Shown: positions 47,085 to 57,079, numbered from the stretch's first letter. The stretch: DNA of 64,000 bases from UMGS1663 sp963621995 (GCA_963621995.1 CAVFFZ010000001.1:62001-126000), one strand, 5' to 3'. Program-made: numbers and translations. Notes: a model not told the origin generated them from the sequence alone.

Positions 47085-47262
47085 AGGAGAAAAATATAAA
47101 ATTTTCAAAAAAGCGCATTGAAAGTAAGTGAGTTAGAAAGTATTAAGAAATTTGTGGAAAGAGTTCATTTATAATGGAAGGGTGCCACAAATTTCGCTTA
47201 TAATTTCTACGATACTTAGCTTGAACGAGCATTTTTTTAAATTTCTATATTTTTCTCCTTTA
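47085..47262. repeat. Long imperfect palindrome (about 178 bases)
   Basis: The outer arms AGGAGAAAAATATAAAATTT and AAATTTCTATATTTTTCTCC pair. Inner arms GTTAGAAAGTATTAAGAAAT and TTCGCTTATAATTTCTACGA pair with mismatches, and ATTTGTGG pairs with CCACAAAT at the neck of a 35-base loop. It fills the dprA-folD gap, with no supported ORF. Candidate MITE-like element or structured RNA. Confidence 0.75.
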
Positions 47263-47317
47263 AAACTTCTATAATAAAAAAGAACTTAGTAAAAACTAAG
47301 CCCTTTATAATTTATTT

Positions 47318-48160
47318 TTATTCCAAATATTTAGCTGCAATTACAACATTGTGAAGTAGCATTGCAATTGTCATAGGTCCAACTCCACCTGGAACTGATG
47401 TTATGTATGATGCTTTTTTACTTACATTTTCAAAATCCACATCACCAACTAAACCCGTTTCTAATCTGTTAATTCCGACATCTATAACAACTGCCCCCTC
47501 TTTTACCATATCAGCTGTTACAAATTTTGCTTTACCTATAGCAGAAATTAATATATCTGCATTTTTTGTTATTTCTTCTATATTTTTTGTTTTAGAATGG
47601 CAAATAGTAACTGTAGCATTTGCATTTAACAAGCATTGTGCTAAAGGTTTTCCTACTATATTACTTCTTCCTAATATAACAACATTCGCACCACTTAAGT
47701 TTATATTATATTCTTCTAACATCTTCATAACACCATGTGGTGTACAAGATATAAAAGTTTGTCTCTTTAGTGTTAGTCTTCCTATATTTATTGGATGAAA
47801 ACCATCTACATCTTTTCTAAAATCTATTGTTTCAAATGCTGTATATATATCTAATGGCTTTGGAATCGGACTTTGAAGTAATATTCCATGTATATCTTCT
47901 CTTTCATTTAAGTTCTCTATTACTTTTAGTAATTCTTCCATTGAACATGTTTCATCTAATAAAAACTCCTCATATTCAATTCCTACTTCATTACATGCTT
48001 TACTTTTATTTCTAACATAAACTTTTGATGCTGGATCTTGTCCAACCATTATAACTGCAAGTTTTGGAAATATATTTTTCTTTTTTAATTCTTCTACTTC
48101 TATTTTTACTTGTTCTATTATTTTTTTTGAAAGTTCTTTTCCATTTATAATTGTTGCCAT
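47318..48160 (-). CDS. folD: Methylenetetrahydrofolate dehydrogenase/cyclohydrolase FolD
   Basis: 280 residues. VGQDPASKVYVRNKSKACNE holds the catalytic Lys pattern (YVxxK), HGILLQSPIPKPLDIYTAFE follows, then VDGFHPINIGRLTL, VVILGRSNIVGKPLAQCLLN (NADP site) and SVPGGVGPMTIAMLLHN. It is a bifunctional enzyme of one-carbon metabolism. The start is behind AGGGAGAAA. It is isolated by the long palindrome at 47085-47262 from dprA. Confidence 0.97.
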   Translation of the reverse strand: MATIINGKELSKKIIEQVKIEVEELKKKNIFPKLAVIMVGQDPASKVYVRNKSKACNEVGIEYEEFLLDETCSMEELLKVIENLNEREDIHGILLQSPIPKPLDIYTAFETIDFRKDVDGFHPINIGRLTLKRQTFISCTPHGVMKMLEEYNINLSGANVVILGRSNIVGKPLAQCLLNANATVTICHSKTKNIEEITKNADILISAIGKAKFVTADMVKEGAVVIDVGINRLETGLVGDVDFENVSKKASYITSVPGGVGPMTIAMLLHNVVIAAKYLE

Positions 48161-48328
48161 ATCTATTTCTCCCTTTATTTTTTGTATTATATATTAGAAT
48201 TTTTTATTTTACAATATTTTTTATAAACTTATTAATTTTAATATTCTTCCTTATTATTTTCTCTCCTATGTAGCTTGGAAGAATCCCTTCTTCCAAGTTT
48301 GTATAAATTTTAACTAAAATTCACACTA

Positions 48329-48556
48329 TTAGCATCTTCTCTTACAGCATATTAGCATTATAATTCTTATTATTATTAAGATTCCAATTAAAATAGCTAA
48401 AACAACAAATGCCCCTAAGCCTAATGTTGTAAATATTGTTGTTTCTGCTCCTATTATAATCCCAATTACAAAAGTAACTAATAATCCTAATATAAATATT
48501 ATTATATCTACGCAACATCTTTTTGTTCTTTTGCAACAATTATCTTCTTCAAACAT
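48329..48556 (-). CDS. Small cysteine-rich membrane protein
   Basis: 75 residues: MFEEDNCCKRTKRCCVDIII, then two membrane helices with a Gly-rich turn, and an end MLICCKRRC. The Cys pairs at both ends (CC, CC, CC, C) are notable. I do not recognise the family. The start at 48556 has a GGAGGTG site; the longer start at 48571 lies within that site. Confidence 0.7.
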   Translation of the reverse strand: MFEEDNCCKRTKRCCVDIIIFILGLLVTFVIGIIIGAETTIFTTLGLGAFVVLAILIGILIIIRIIMLICCKRRC

Positions 48557-48615
48557 ACTATTCACCTCCATAATAGTACATATAAGATACTATTAATATA
48601 TAATATGTTCTTCTT

Positions 48616-49842
48616 CTACTTTTTCCCACTATTTTCTTCTTTAAATTTTATATTTTTATCAATCTGCATTTTACCTGCTCTTGTAATAGCTTCATATCCA
48701 TATTTTTCTTTAATGTTATCTAATACTGAATCTATTTTCTTTTGTTTTTCATTTTCTACATTTTCAAATAAAGAAATTTGTCTTTCTTCTTTCTCTACCA
48801 GTCCACTTACACTTACTCCTATTAATCTTATTGGAGTATTATTATAAATTTCTGTTAATAGCTTTTTAGCCTCTTTTCCAATAATTTTAGTACTATCTGT
48901 TGCAAAATCCAACTTTCTTTGATGTGAAAAAACTTTAAATTCATTAGTTTTTATTTGTACATTTACAACATTTGCAAACATTTCTTGATTTCTTAATCTA
49001 TAGCTTACTTGTTCTACCAAAGCAAGTAAAACTTCTTCTATTTTTTCTATATTGTTATAATCATATGGAAGTGTTATAGAATTTCCTATATTTTTAGGTT
49101 TTTCTTTTATATAGTTTACTTCTTCGTTATCTATTCCATTACTGTATTCCCATATTATTTTTCCATATTTGCTAAATTTTTTTATTAGCAATTCTTCATC
49201 ACTTTTAGCCAAATCTCCAATAGTTTTTATTCCCATTTTTTGAAGCTTTGGCAGACTTTTTCTACCTACCATAAAAAGTTCTGCTACTGGAAGTTTCCAC
49301 ATTTTAGTTTCTATTTCTTCTTTATATAGAGTATGAACTTTGTCAGGTTTTTCAAAATCTGATGCCATTTTTGCTAAAAGTTTATTTGGTGCCACACCTA
49401 TATTTACAGTAAAACCTAATTCTTCTTTTACTCTTTTGCTTATTTCATTTGCTATATTTATTAATTTTCTTGTTTTTGGAATATAACCTGTTAAATCTAA
49501 AAAGCATTCATCTATTGAATAACGTTCTATTTTATCTGTATATTCCAATAATAAATTATATAATGCATTTGAATATTTCCTATACACATTAAAATCTGAT
49601 TGAAAAATTTGTATATTAGGGCATTTTTTACGTGCAAAAAATATTGGTTCTCCTGTTTGAATTCCAAATTGTTTTGCAATATTACTTTTAGCTAAAACTA
49701 TTCCTTTTCTTTGTGCTTCGTCTCCACCTATAACAGCAGGTATAGTTCTTATATCTAAAGTTTCTCCTTCTTTTATTTTTTCTACAGCTGTCCAAGATAA
49801 AAATGCATTATTTACATCCACATGTAATATTTTTCTTTCCAT
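48616..49842 (-). CDS. dinB: Y-family DNA polymerase IV (DinB)
   Basis: About 408 residues. The catalytic acids are in ILHVDVNNAFLSWTAVEKIK (Asp) and RYSIDECFLDLTGYIPKTRK (Asp-Glu), with GVAPNKLLAKMASDFEKPDK and the thumb helix-hairpin-helix LFMVGRKSLPKLQKMGIKTI. It is a translesion polymerase. A LIGVSVSGLVEKEERQISLF tail resembles the beta-clamp binding motif (QxSLF). The ATG at 49842 fits AGGTG best. Confidence 0.93.
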   Translation of the reverse strand: MERKILHVDVNNAFLSWTAVEKIKEGETLDIRTIPAVIGGDEAQRKGIVLAKSNIAKQFGIQTGEPIFFARKKCPNIQIFQSDFNVYRKYSNALYNLLLEYTDKIERYSIDECFLDLTGYIPKTRKLINIANEISKRVKEELGFTVNIGVAPNKLLAKMASDFEKPDKVHTLYKEEIETKMWKLPVAELFMVGRKSLPKLQKMGIKTIGDLAKSDEELLIKKFSKYGKIIWEYSNGIDNEEVNYIKEKPKNIGNSITLPYDYNNIEKIEEVLLALVEQVSYRLRNQEMFANVVNVQIKTNEFKVFSHQRKLDFATDSTKIIGKEAKKLLTEIYNNTPIRLIGVSVSGLVEKEERQISLFENVENEKQKKIDSVLDNIKEKYGYEAITRAGKMQIDKNIKFKEENSGKK

Positions 49843-49997
49843 ATTTAACACCTATGGTTATTATAAAACATATGTTTTGTATTGTCAAGAAAAATTGTTC
49901 GTCAAATTTCATCATTTTTCTTCCTTTTTATTTACAATCTTATTATTTTGCTATAAAATACTAATATACATTAATTTTAGAAAGGCATGAGTTTTAT

Positions 49998-50421
49998 ATG
50001 GAAAAGTTTATATCAAAAAGTGAACAAGATACAATTGATTTTGCAAAATCTTTTGCAAAGAACTTAAAAAAAGGTGATATTATAGTTTTAACCGGTGAAC
50101 TTGGTTCGCGGAAAAACTAAATTTACTCAAGGCGTGCTTACTTATTTTGGTCTTGAAAAAGAAATTTCTAGCCCTACTTTTACTATTGTGAACGAATATC
50201 ATAAAGATAATGTAAATATATATCATTTTGATGTTTACCGTTTAGAAGATACTGACGAATTCTATGCTATGGGTGGAGAAGAATATTTTGAAAATGGTAT
50301 TTGTATTATTGAATGGGGCGAGCAAATTGAAGAAATTTTACCAAAAGGATATACTAAAATAACTTTTTCTAAATTTGAAGAAAATGAAAATTACAGAGAG
50401 TTAAAAATAGAGAAAATGTAA
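49998..50421 (+). CDS. tsaE: tRNA t6A biosynthesis ATPase TsaE, read through a CGG-A +1 frameshift
   Basis: The first frame begins MEKFISKSEQDTIDFAKSFA and runs to GDIIVLTGELGS, then zero frame gives CGG AAA AAC TAA (stop). Skipping C50109 yields GELGSGKTKFTQGVL, the exact TsaE P-loop, then SSPTFTIVNEYHKDNVNIYH, YRLEDTDEFYAMGGEEY and CIIEWGEQIEEILP. The product is 140 residues. TsaE is needed with TsaB and TsaD to make t6A37 in tRNAs reading ANN codons and is essential in most bacteria, so a true null is unlikely. Its neighbour tsaB lies 113 bases downstream. Confidence 0.93.
50109..50111 (+). other. CGG-A +1 frameshift site in tsaE
   Basis: GGT TCG CGG AAA AAC TAA: an in-frame CGG followed two codons later by a stop. 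Skipping C50109 turns the sequence into GGT TCG GGA AAA ACT, coding GSGKT of the P-loop. Confidence 0.94.
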
Positions 50422-50534
50422 AATAATATATTTGTCACACATTTGTAAACTTTATTTTCTTTAAAAAGGTTTACAAATCTTGTCTATTAATATAGAATAA
50501 TGTTGAATAATTGTAAAAAAGAAGGTAATCAATT

Positions 50535-51248
50535 TTGAAAATTTTAAGCTTAGATACTTCTTCTAAAATATGTTCTGTTGCTATTTTAGAAGATACAGAT
50601 ATAATAATTGAAAAACATATAGAAAATGAACTTACTCATTCACAAAAACTTATGCCTTTAATTGACGAAATGTTAAAACAAACTAATCTTACTCTAAAAG
50701 ATTTTGAATTTTATGTATGTTCTGTTGGACCCGGATCTTTTACTGGTGTACGTATTGGTGTATCTACTGTAAAAGCATTTTGTGATGTTACAAATGTTCC
50801 TATTGTAAGTGTAAGTTCTTTAGAAAGTTTAGCTTATAATACACTTTCATCTAATTTCACAAATGATGCCGATTTGGTTTGTCCTATTTTAGATGCTAAA
50901 AATGATAATGTTTATTTTGGATTATTTAAAAAATTGAATAATCATTTTGAATTAGTAGAAAATTTAGATGCTAAAAATATTGATGAAACGATAGCTTTAT
51001 TAAAAAAATACCACTCTACTCCTATTTTATTTGTTGGAGATGGCGCTGAAAAGCATCAATATAAATTATTAGAACATTTTTCAAAAGCTACTTTTGTTGA
51101 AGATGTACACAATAGACAAACAGCAAATAGTGTTGGTATAGCAGGATATTATCATTATAAAAACGGAAACTTTGGAGATTCAAACTCTATTACTCCACTT
51201 TATTTAAGAAAATCCCAAGCTGAACGAGCTTTAGAAGGAGAAAAATAG
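50535..51248 (+). CDS. tsaB: tRNA t6A biosynthesis protein TsaB
   Basis: 237 residues with MKILSLDTSSKICSVAILED, SQKLMPLIDEMLKQTNLTLK, SVGPGSFTGVRIGVSTVKAF (ASKHA phosphate loop) and ITPLYLRKSQAERALEGEK. It is an inactive kinase-like scaffold partner of TsaD. It starts at TTG behind GAAGGTAATC. rimI follows without a gap, so tsaB-rimI are cotranscribed. The GGA codons here (CCC GGA) are read in frame normally. Confidence 0.93.
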   Translation: MKILSLDTSSKICSVAILEDTDIIIEKHIENELTHSQKLMPLIDEMLKQTNLTLKDFEFYVCSVGPGSFTGVRIGVSTVKAFCDVTNVPIVSVSSLESLAYNTLSSNFTNDADLVCPILDAKNDNVYFGLFKKLNNHFELVENLDAKNIDETIALLKKYHSTPILFVGDGAEKHQYKLLEHFSKATFVEDVHNRQTANSVGIAGYYHYKNGNFGDSNSITPLYLRKSQAERALEGEK

Positions 51249-51698
51249 ATGATAGATATTACAAAGATAGATATTTCTACAATGATGCTTAATGATTTGG
51301 AACAAATTAAAAAAAATTTACAAACGGATTTTGATGATTTTTGGAATTTTGAAATATTTAAAGAAGAACTTGTAAATAATAATTCTATGTATTTAGTTTT
51401 AAGATATGAAAATGAAATCGTTTCATTCGGTGGTATTAAATTCATATTAGATGAAGCAGATATAATGAATATAGTAACTAAAAAAGATAAAAGAAATCAA
51501 GGTTTTGCTAAATTTTTATTAAATGAACTAATTACTATAGCAGAAGAGCAAAATTGTAAAACAATCACTCTTGAAGTAGATGAAAATAATTTGCCAGCAA
51601 TTAAACTTTACAAAGACTTGGAATTTAAAAAAGTTGGCAAAAGAAAAAATTATTATAAAAATGGTAATACAGCTATTTTAATGACATATACTTTTTAA
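51249..51698 (+). CDS. rimI: Ribosomal protein S18 alanine N-acetyltransferase (RimI)
   Basis: 149 residues, GNAT fold. Acetyl-CoA loop TKKDKRNQGFAKFLLNELIT (R/QxxGxA), then TLEVDENNLPAIKLYKDLEF and VGKRKNYYKNGNTAILM, the classic RimI tail. It immediately follows tsaB, the conserved tsaE-tsaB-rimI order. Substrate identity is taken from that context. Confidence 0.9.
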   Translation: MIDITKIDISTMMLNDLEQIKKNLQTDFDDFWNFEIFKEELVNNNSMYLVLRYENEIVSFGGIKFILDEADIMNIVTKKDKRNQGFAKFLLNELITIAEEQNCKTITLEVDENNLPAIKLYKDLEFKKVGKRKNYYKNGNTAILMTYTF

Positions 51699-51774
51699 TT
51701 TTTTATAACAAATGATATTGTATACAAAATTTATATACTTGTAAAATTTTTTTACAATTTGAAAGGAGAAACAA

Positions 51775-54162
51775 ATGAAAAAGAAAAATGAATTATCTTA
51801 CAAAGATTTAAAAATAACATGTAATCCAAGCACTTTTAAATTTAGTGACACTTCTGAACTAACACCTATTGTTACAGGTATAGGTCAGGAATGTGGAATT
51901 AAAGCTCTAGAGTTTGGGGTTAATGTAGATATAAAAGGTTATAACTTATATCTAGAAGGGCCTAGTGGCGTAGGTAAAACTATGTATGCTAAAAATTATT
52001 TAGATAAAATATCTAAAAAACAAAAAACTCCTTTTGATTGGTGTTATATTTATAATTTTGATAATCCAAACGAGCCTATAGCTGTTTCTTTCCCTGCTGG
52101 ACAAGGAAAAGAATTTAAAGAAACTATGGACACATTTATTAAGGAAATAAAAAATGATATTAAAAGCACATTTAATAATGATGACTTCGAAAAAGAAAAA
52201 AAATTAATTAAACAAGATTTTGAACAAAAAAGAACTTCTTTATTAGAAAAATTAAATGAAGATGCTGGTAAACACGGTTTCCAAGTAAAATCTGCACAAA
52301 ATGGTATTTATATGATGCCTGTTATAGATGGCAAAACTATTGAAGAAGAAGAATTTGACAAATTAGATGATGATATAAAAAAACAATTTGAAGAAAAATC
52401 TGGAATAGTTCAAGAACAAATTATGGAAGTAATCGCTAAAATTAAAGAAATAGAAAGAGCTTCTGATAAACATTTAGAAGAATGGCAAGCTAATATTGCT
52501 CTTCTTACTGTTAATTCACATATCAATTACATTAAAAATAAATATAAAAGAAATAAAAAAGTTAATAAATTTTTAACAGATATTAAGCAAGATATATTAA
52601 AAAATATTTCTATATTTACATCAGATGATTCTAAAAATCAAGTTCAACAACAAGCTGGTCCTAGGCAAGAATCTCCAAAGCCTTGGCTTAACTATCGTGT
52701 AAATTTATTTGTAGATAATAGCAATTTAGAAGGTGCTCCAGTTATTATGGATTCTAACTATTCTTATCATAATATTTTCGGTAAGTTGGAATATGAAAAT
52801 TATTATGGTGCATTAAAAACAGATTATACAATGTTAAAACCTGGTTTACTTCAAATTGCTAATGGTGGGTATATTATTTTTCAAGCTAAAGATTTACTTG
52901 CTAATGGTATCTGTTATGAATCTTTAAAGAAAGCCTTACGTATAAAGCAACTTTCTATTGAAAACACTGCAGATCAACGTTCTTCAATGGTTATGATTTC
53001 TTTAAAACCTGAGCCTATTCCACTAAATGTAAAAGTAATTATGGTTGGAAATGACTCAATTTACCAATCTTTACTTGCTATGGATAGTGACTTTAGAAAA
53101 TTATTTAAAGTTAAAGTAGAATTTGCAGAAGATGCTCCTTTAAATGAAGAAAATATGAATAAACTTGCACAATTTATTCATGGTTTTTGTGAACAAGAAG
53201 AACTTCCTCATTTAGATAAAGAAGCTGTTGCAAAGGTTGTAGAATATGCTTCTAAAATTTCAGGAGATAAAGAAAAAATTTCTACTAGATTCACAGATAT
53301 TTCGCAAGTTGTTGGTGAAGCTGCTACTTGGGCTCAAATGGATAAAAAGAAATTAGTAACCGCAAATTATATAGATATTGCTTTAAAAGAAAGAATTGAA
53401 AGAGTAAAAAAATATGATACTAAATACATGGAAATGATAAAAGAAAATACTTTGCTTATTGAAACCACTGGAAGTAAAGTTGGTCAAATAAATGCTCTTA
53501 CTGTTATGACAATTGGTGATTATACTTTTGGAAAACCTGTAAAAATTACTGCTAACACATATATGGGCAAAACTGGAATTGTAAACATCGAAAGAGAAGT
53601 TGAACTTTCTGGTTCTTCACATTCTAAAGGTATTTTGATTTTAAGTGGTTATTTAGGCGAAATGTTTGCTCAAGATTTTCCCCTATCTCTTACAGCCAGT
53701 ATTTGTTTTGAACAATTATATAATGGTGTAGATGGTGATAGTGCTTCTAGTACAGAATTATATGCAATTTTATCTAGCTTATCTGGAATTCCTATTAATC
53801 AATCTATGGCTGTTACAGGTTCTGTTAATCAAAAAGGTGAAATTCAACCAATTGGTGGAGTAAATGATAAAATTGAAGGATTCTATCAAGTATGTAAAAT
53901 GAGAGGCTTAGATGGAAAACATGGTGTTATGATTCCAGTACAAAATGTACAAAATTTAAGCTTATCTAATGAAATTATAGAAGCTGTTAAAAATAAAAAA
54001 TTCCATATTTACGCTATTTCTACTATTGAGGAAGGAATTGAAATTTTAACAGGCGTACCTGCTGGTAAAAAAGATGCCACTGGTCACTTTCCTGCTGGCT
54101 CAATAAATTATTTAGCATATGAGAAGTTAAAGAAATATGCTAAATTAAGTAAAGATATGTAA
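51775..54162 (+). CDS. Lon-family AAA protease (LonB-like, PF13654 type)
   Basis: 795 residues. An ATPase with Walker A LEGPSGVGKTMYAKN (residues 60-74), an inserted coiled-coil region (about 120-250), Walker B-related GGYIIFQAKDLLANGI, and a C-terminal Lon protease domain with DGDSASSTELYAILSSLSGI (Ser nucleophile) and GGVNDKIEGFYQVCKMRG (Lys). It is a soluble ATP-dependent protease of Clostridia, whose substrates are not known. A GAAAGGAGAAAC site precedes it. A strong terminator follows. Confidence 0.9.
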   Translation: MKKKNELSYKDLKITCNPSTFKFSDTSELTPIVTGIGQECGIKALEFGVNVDIKGYNLYLEGPSGVGKTMYAKNYLDKISKKQKTPFDWCYIYNFDNPNEPIAVSFPAGQGKEFKETMDTFIKEIKNDIKSTFNNDDFEKEKKLIKQDFEQKRTSLLEKLNEDAGKHGFQVKSAQNGIYMMPVIDGKTIEEEEFDKLDDDIKKQFEEKSGIVQEQIMEVIAKIKEIERASDKHLEEWQANIALLTVNSHINYIKNKYKRNKKVNKFLTDIKQDILKNISIFTSDDSKNQVQQQAGPRQESPKPWLNYRVNLFVDNSNLEGAPVIMDSNYSYHNIFGKLEYENYYGALKTDYTMLKPGLLQIANGGYIIFQAKDLLANGICYESLKKALRIKQLSIENTADQRSSMVMISLKPEPIPLNVKVIMVGNDSIYQSLLAMDSDFRKLFKVKVEFAEDAPLNEENMNKLAQFIHGFCEQEELPHLDKEAVAKVVEYASKISGDKEKISTRFTDISQVVGEAATWAQMDKKKLVTANYIDIALKERIERVKKYDTKYMEMIKENTLLIETTGSKVGQINALTVMTIGDYTFGKPVKITANTYMGKTGIVNIEREVELSGSSHSKGILILSGYLGEMFAQDFPLSLTASICFEQLYNGVDGDSASSTELYAILSSLSGIPINQSMAVTGSVNQKGEIQPIGGVNDKIEGFYQVCKMRGLDGKHGVMIPVQNVQNLSLSNEIIEAVKNKKFHIYAISTIEEGIEILTGVPAGKKDATGHFPAGSINYLAYEKLKKYAKLSKDM

Positions 54163-54180
54163 TATAAGGCTTTAATATAA

Positions 54181-54238
54181 CAAACCTAAGATTTTCTAAT
54201 AATTGTAAACTTTAGGAAAACCTTAGGCTTGTTTTTTT
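54181..54238 (+). terminator. Terminator after the Lon-family gene
   Basis: CAAACCTAAG and CTTAGGCTTG, with inner AAGATTTTC and GAAAACCTT, form a stem-loop followed by GTTTTTTTA. It is the end of the tsaE-tsaB-rimI-lon cluster. Confidence 0.85.
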
Positions 54239-54276
54239 ATTGCTTTCATTATAACTTATTTATAAATTAGTATTTT

Positions 54277-56344
54277 TTATATTTCAATTCTATCTGTGAA
54301 TTTCTTACTAACTAGTACTCTTAATGGTTTATTTTTTTCAAGTTCTAATCTTGGATCTTCTTGTTCAATTTTTATTGCTAAACTTTGTAACATCTTTAAT
54401 GTATGCATATCTTCAAAAAGATTTGCTATTTTTAGCTCTGGAAGTCCATGTTGCCTTGTCCCAAAAAACTCTCCACTTCCTCTTAATTCTAAATCTTTTT
54501 CTGCAATAACAAATCCATCATTTGTTTCTTGCATAGTCTTCATTCTTTGTCTTACTACATCAGACTTACTATCATATTTTAAGATACAATAAGACTTATA
54601 TTCTCCACGTCCTACTCTTCCCCTTAACTGGTGAAGCTGTGCTAATCCAAACCTTTCTGCATTTTCAACTACCATTATGCTTGCATTAGGTACATTTACA
54701 CCTACTTCTATAACAGTTGTTGAAATAAGTATGTCTATGTTTCCTTCTTTAAATTCTTGCATAATAGCATCTTTTTCTTTTGGTCTCATTTTTCCATGAA
54801 GATATTCTACTCTATAATTTTTAAATATTTCATTTTTGTACTTTTCTGTAAGCTCTAACACTGCTTTTGCATCTATTTCTTCCGTTTCTTCTACCAATGG
54901 GCAAACAACATACACTTGTCTACCCTCATCTATTTGTTTTTTTATAAAATTATTAATTCTATCTTCCATAGATTTTGTAACTGCATATGTATCTATTTTT
55001 TTTCTGTTTGGTGGAAGTTCGTCTATTATAGATATGTCCAAATCACCATATAAAATTAATGCTAACGTTCTTGGAATTGGAGTTGCCGTCATAACTAATA
55101 CATCTGGATTTTCTCCTTTTTGACTTATAGTAGCTCTTTGTCTTACTCCAAAACGATGTTGCTCATCTGTTACAACTAAACCTAAATTTTTAAATACTAC
55201 ATTTTCTTCTAATAAAGCATGTGTTCCAATTAATACATCTATTCCCCCATTTTTTAGCTTTTCTAAAATTTCTTCTTTTTTCTTTTTAGTAATACTTCCT
55301 ATTAGTAGTTCGCATTTTATTCCATATTTTTCTAATATCTCATTAAATGACTCTAAATGTTGGCTTGCAAGTATTGCTGTTGGTGCCATTATTGCTACTT
55401 GATATCCACATTTTACTGCTTTATAAGCTGCACACATTGCAACAACAGTTTTTCCGTGATCCAACATCTCCTTGCAGAAGTCTATTCATAGCTTTCTGAC
55501 TTTCCATGTCATTATCTATTTCTTCTAAAACCTTTAATTGTGCTTTTGTTAGTCTGAATGGTAAGTCATTTATTACTGTAGATATTTTTACATCTTTACT
55601 AAAACTAATACCCTTTTCTTCCTTTGTGTACCTATTTTTTAGGCTTATTAATGCTAGTTGCATAGAAAGTAATTCTTCAAAAACTAAACGTTTTCTTGCT
55701 TTTTCAAATTCTGTAAAATCTTTTGGAAAATGAATTTGATTAATTGCTGTATTAACATCTTCTAATTTGTATTCTTCCATTATATAATTTGGAAGAGTTT
55801 CTTCTAATAATTTTTCTTCGTTTACTACTTTTAGCCCATTTTCCATAACTTGTCTTATTGTTGTTTGGTATAAGCCAAATGTTGCTGGGTAAAGCGGTAT
55901 AATCTTCCCTGTATTCTTATTTGTCTCTTCACTATCATATACAGGTGAATTCATTTCTATCTTTCCATATTTGATAGATACTTTTCCATAAAATTTATAT
56001 TTTTGTCCTAGTACAAATTTATTTTTTAAATAACTTTGATTAAACCATGTAAGAACGCAAGTTCCAGTTTCATCTCTCACTATTAATTTATAAATATTCA
56101 TATTTTTACGAATTCTTTGTTCACTCATTCTGCTTACTACCATTACCTCTATTAGTGCTTCTTCTCCATCAACTAAAGAAGCAATCATTTTAGGCTTGCT
56201 TCTATCTTCGTAATCTCTTGGATAATATGTAATTAAATCTTCTAAAGTATTTATTCCTAATTTATTTAAAAGTTTTGCTCTATTTGGACCTACTCCTTTT
56301 ATAAATTGAATTTCTTTTTCTAATTCTTGCATTTCTATCTCCAC
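54277..56344 (-). CDS. recG: ATP-dependent DNA helicase RecG, read through a CGG-A +1 frameshift
   Basis: First frame (56344 to about 55457): wedge/OB domain (KEIQFIKGVGPNRAKLLNKL, YYPRDYEDRSKPKMIASLVD) up to LLQGDVGS. The second frame (to 54277) has GKTVVAMCAAYKAVKCGYQV, TDEQHRFGVRQRATISQKGE (DEQH), MTATPIPRTLALILYGDLDI, STTVIEVGVNVPNASIMVVE and QLHQLRGRVGRGEYKSYCIL. Zero frame is GGA TCA CGG AAA AAC TGT. Skipping the C opposite 55456 gives GGA TCA GGA AAA ACT, the Walker A GDVGSGKT. The product is 688 residues, normal for RecG. It remodels stalled forks and Holliday junctions. Confidence 0.94.
55454..55456 (-). other. CGG-A +1 frameshift site in recG
   Basis: In-frame CGG (opposite 55454-55456) followed by AAA AAC TGT TGT TGC in zero frame. 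Skipping the C gives glycine GGA in Walker A (GSGKT). The zero frame ends 12 codons on at 55421. Confidence 0.94.
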
Positions 56345-56530
56345 TTTTTGTTTAATTGTATCATGAAGTTTATAAATTTAAAAGAGAGAATTGAATTTTT
56401 ATTTAAATTTCCTCTTCTGATAATCTTTTCCAAACATTTCCATATAATATAAATATATTGCTTTTTTAATTTATTGTGCTATAATGAATTTATAAGTGCA
56501 AAAGAATAAATAATAAAAGGAGTTTTTAAA

Positions 56531-57073
56531 ATGTCTTCAACTCTTATAAAAGCTGATATAAATGAACATATTGAATTTTATTCTCTTGTTTCAGATATTA
56601 TTTCAAATGAAACTGTTCAAGAGATGAAAAAATATAGACAACATTATAATACTAGTACATATGAACATTGTTTTAATGTTGCTTATGTAAGTTATAAAAT
56701 TTGTAAAAAATTAAAGCTAGATTATGTATCTGTAGCTCGTGCTGCAATGGTTCATGACTTGTTTTTATATGATTGGAGAGGTGGAAAAAAAGCTAAAAAT
56801 TTTAGAGATTTACATGCTTTTTCTCATCCTAGAACTGCACTAGAAAACGCTTCAAAATTATTCGATTTAAATAATAAAGAGAAAGATATTATAGTTAAAC
56901 ACATGTGGCCCCTTACTTTAGCTCTTCCTAAATATCCCGAATCTTTTATAGTCACTTTTGTAGATAAGTTTAGTGCTTTGCAAGAATCTTTTATGTTTTA
57001 TAATAATTTTTTACAAACTAAAAAATTATATAAATATGCATATGTATTTCTTTGTTTACTTATTTTAGCCTAA
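56531..57073 (+). CDS. HD-domain phosphohydrolase
   Basis: 180 residues with the HD pattern: TYEHCFNVAYVSYKICKKL (first His), ARAAMVHDLFLYDWRGGKKA (His-Asp) and FIVTFVDKFSALQESFM (last Asp). It is probably a small metal-dependent phosphohydrolase of unknown substrate, of the type fused or linked to sporulation or nucleotide turnover in Clostridia. It has an AAAAGGAG site. Confidence 0.85.
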   Translation: MSSTLIKADINEHIEFYSLVSDIISNETVQEMKKYRQHYNTSTYEHCFNVAYVSYKICKKLKLDYVSVARAAMVHDLFLYDWRGGKKAKNFRDLHAFSHPRTALENASKLFDLNNKEKDIIVKHMWPLTLALPKYPESFIVTFVDKFSALQESFMFYNNFLQTKKLYKYAYVFLCLLILA

Positions 57074-57079
57074 TATATA

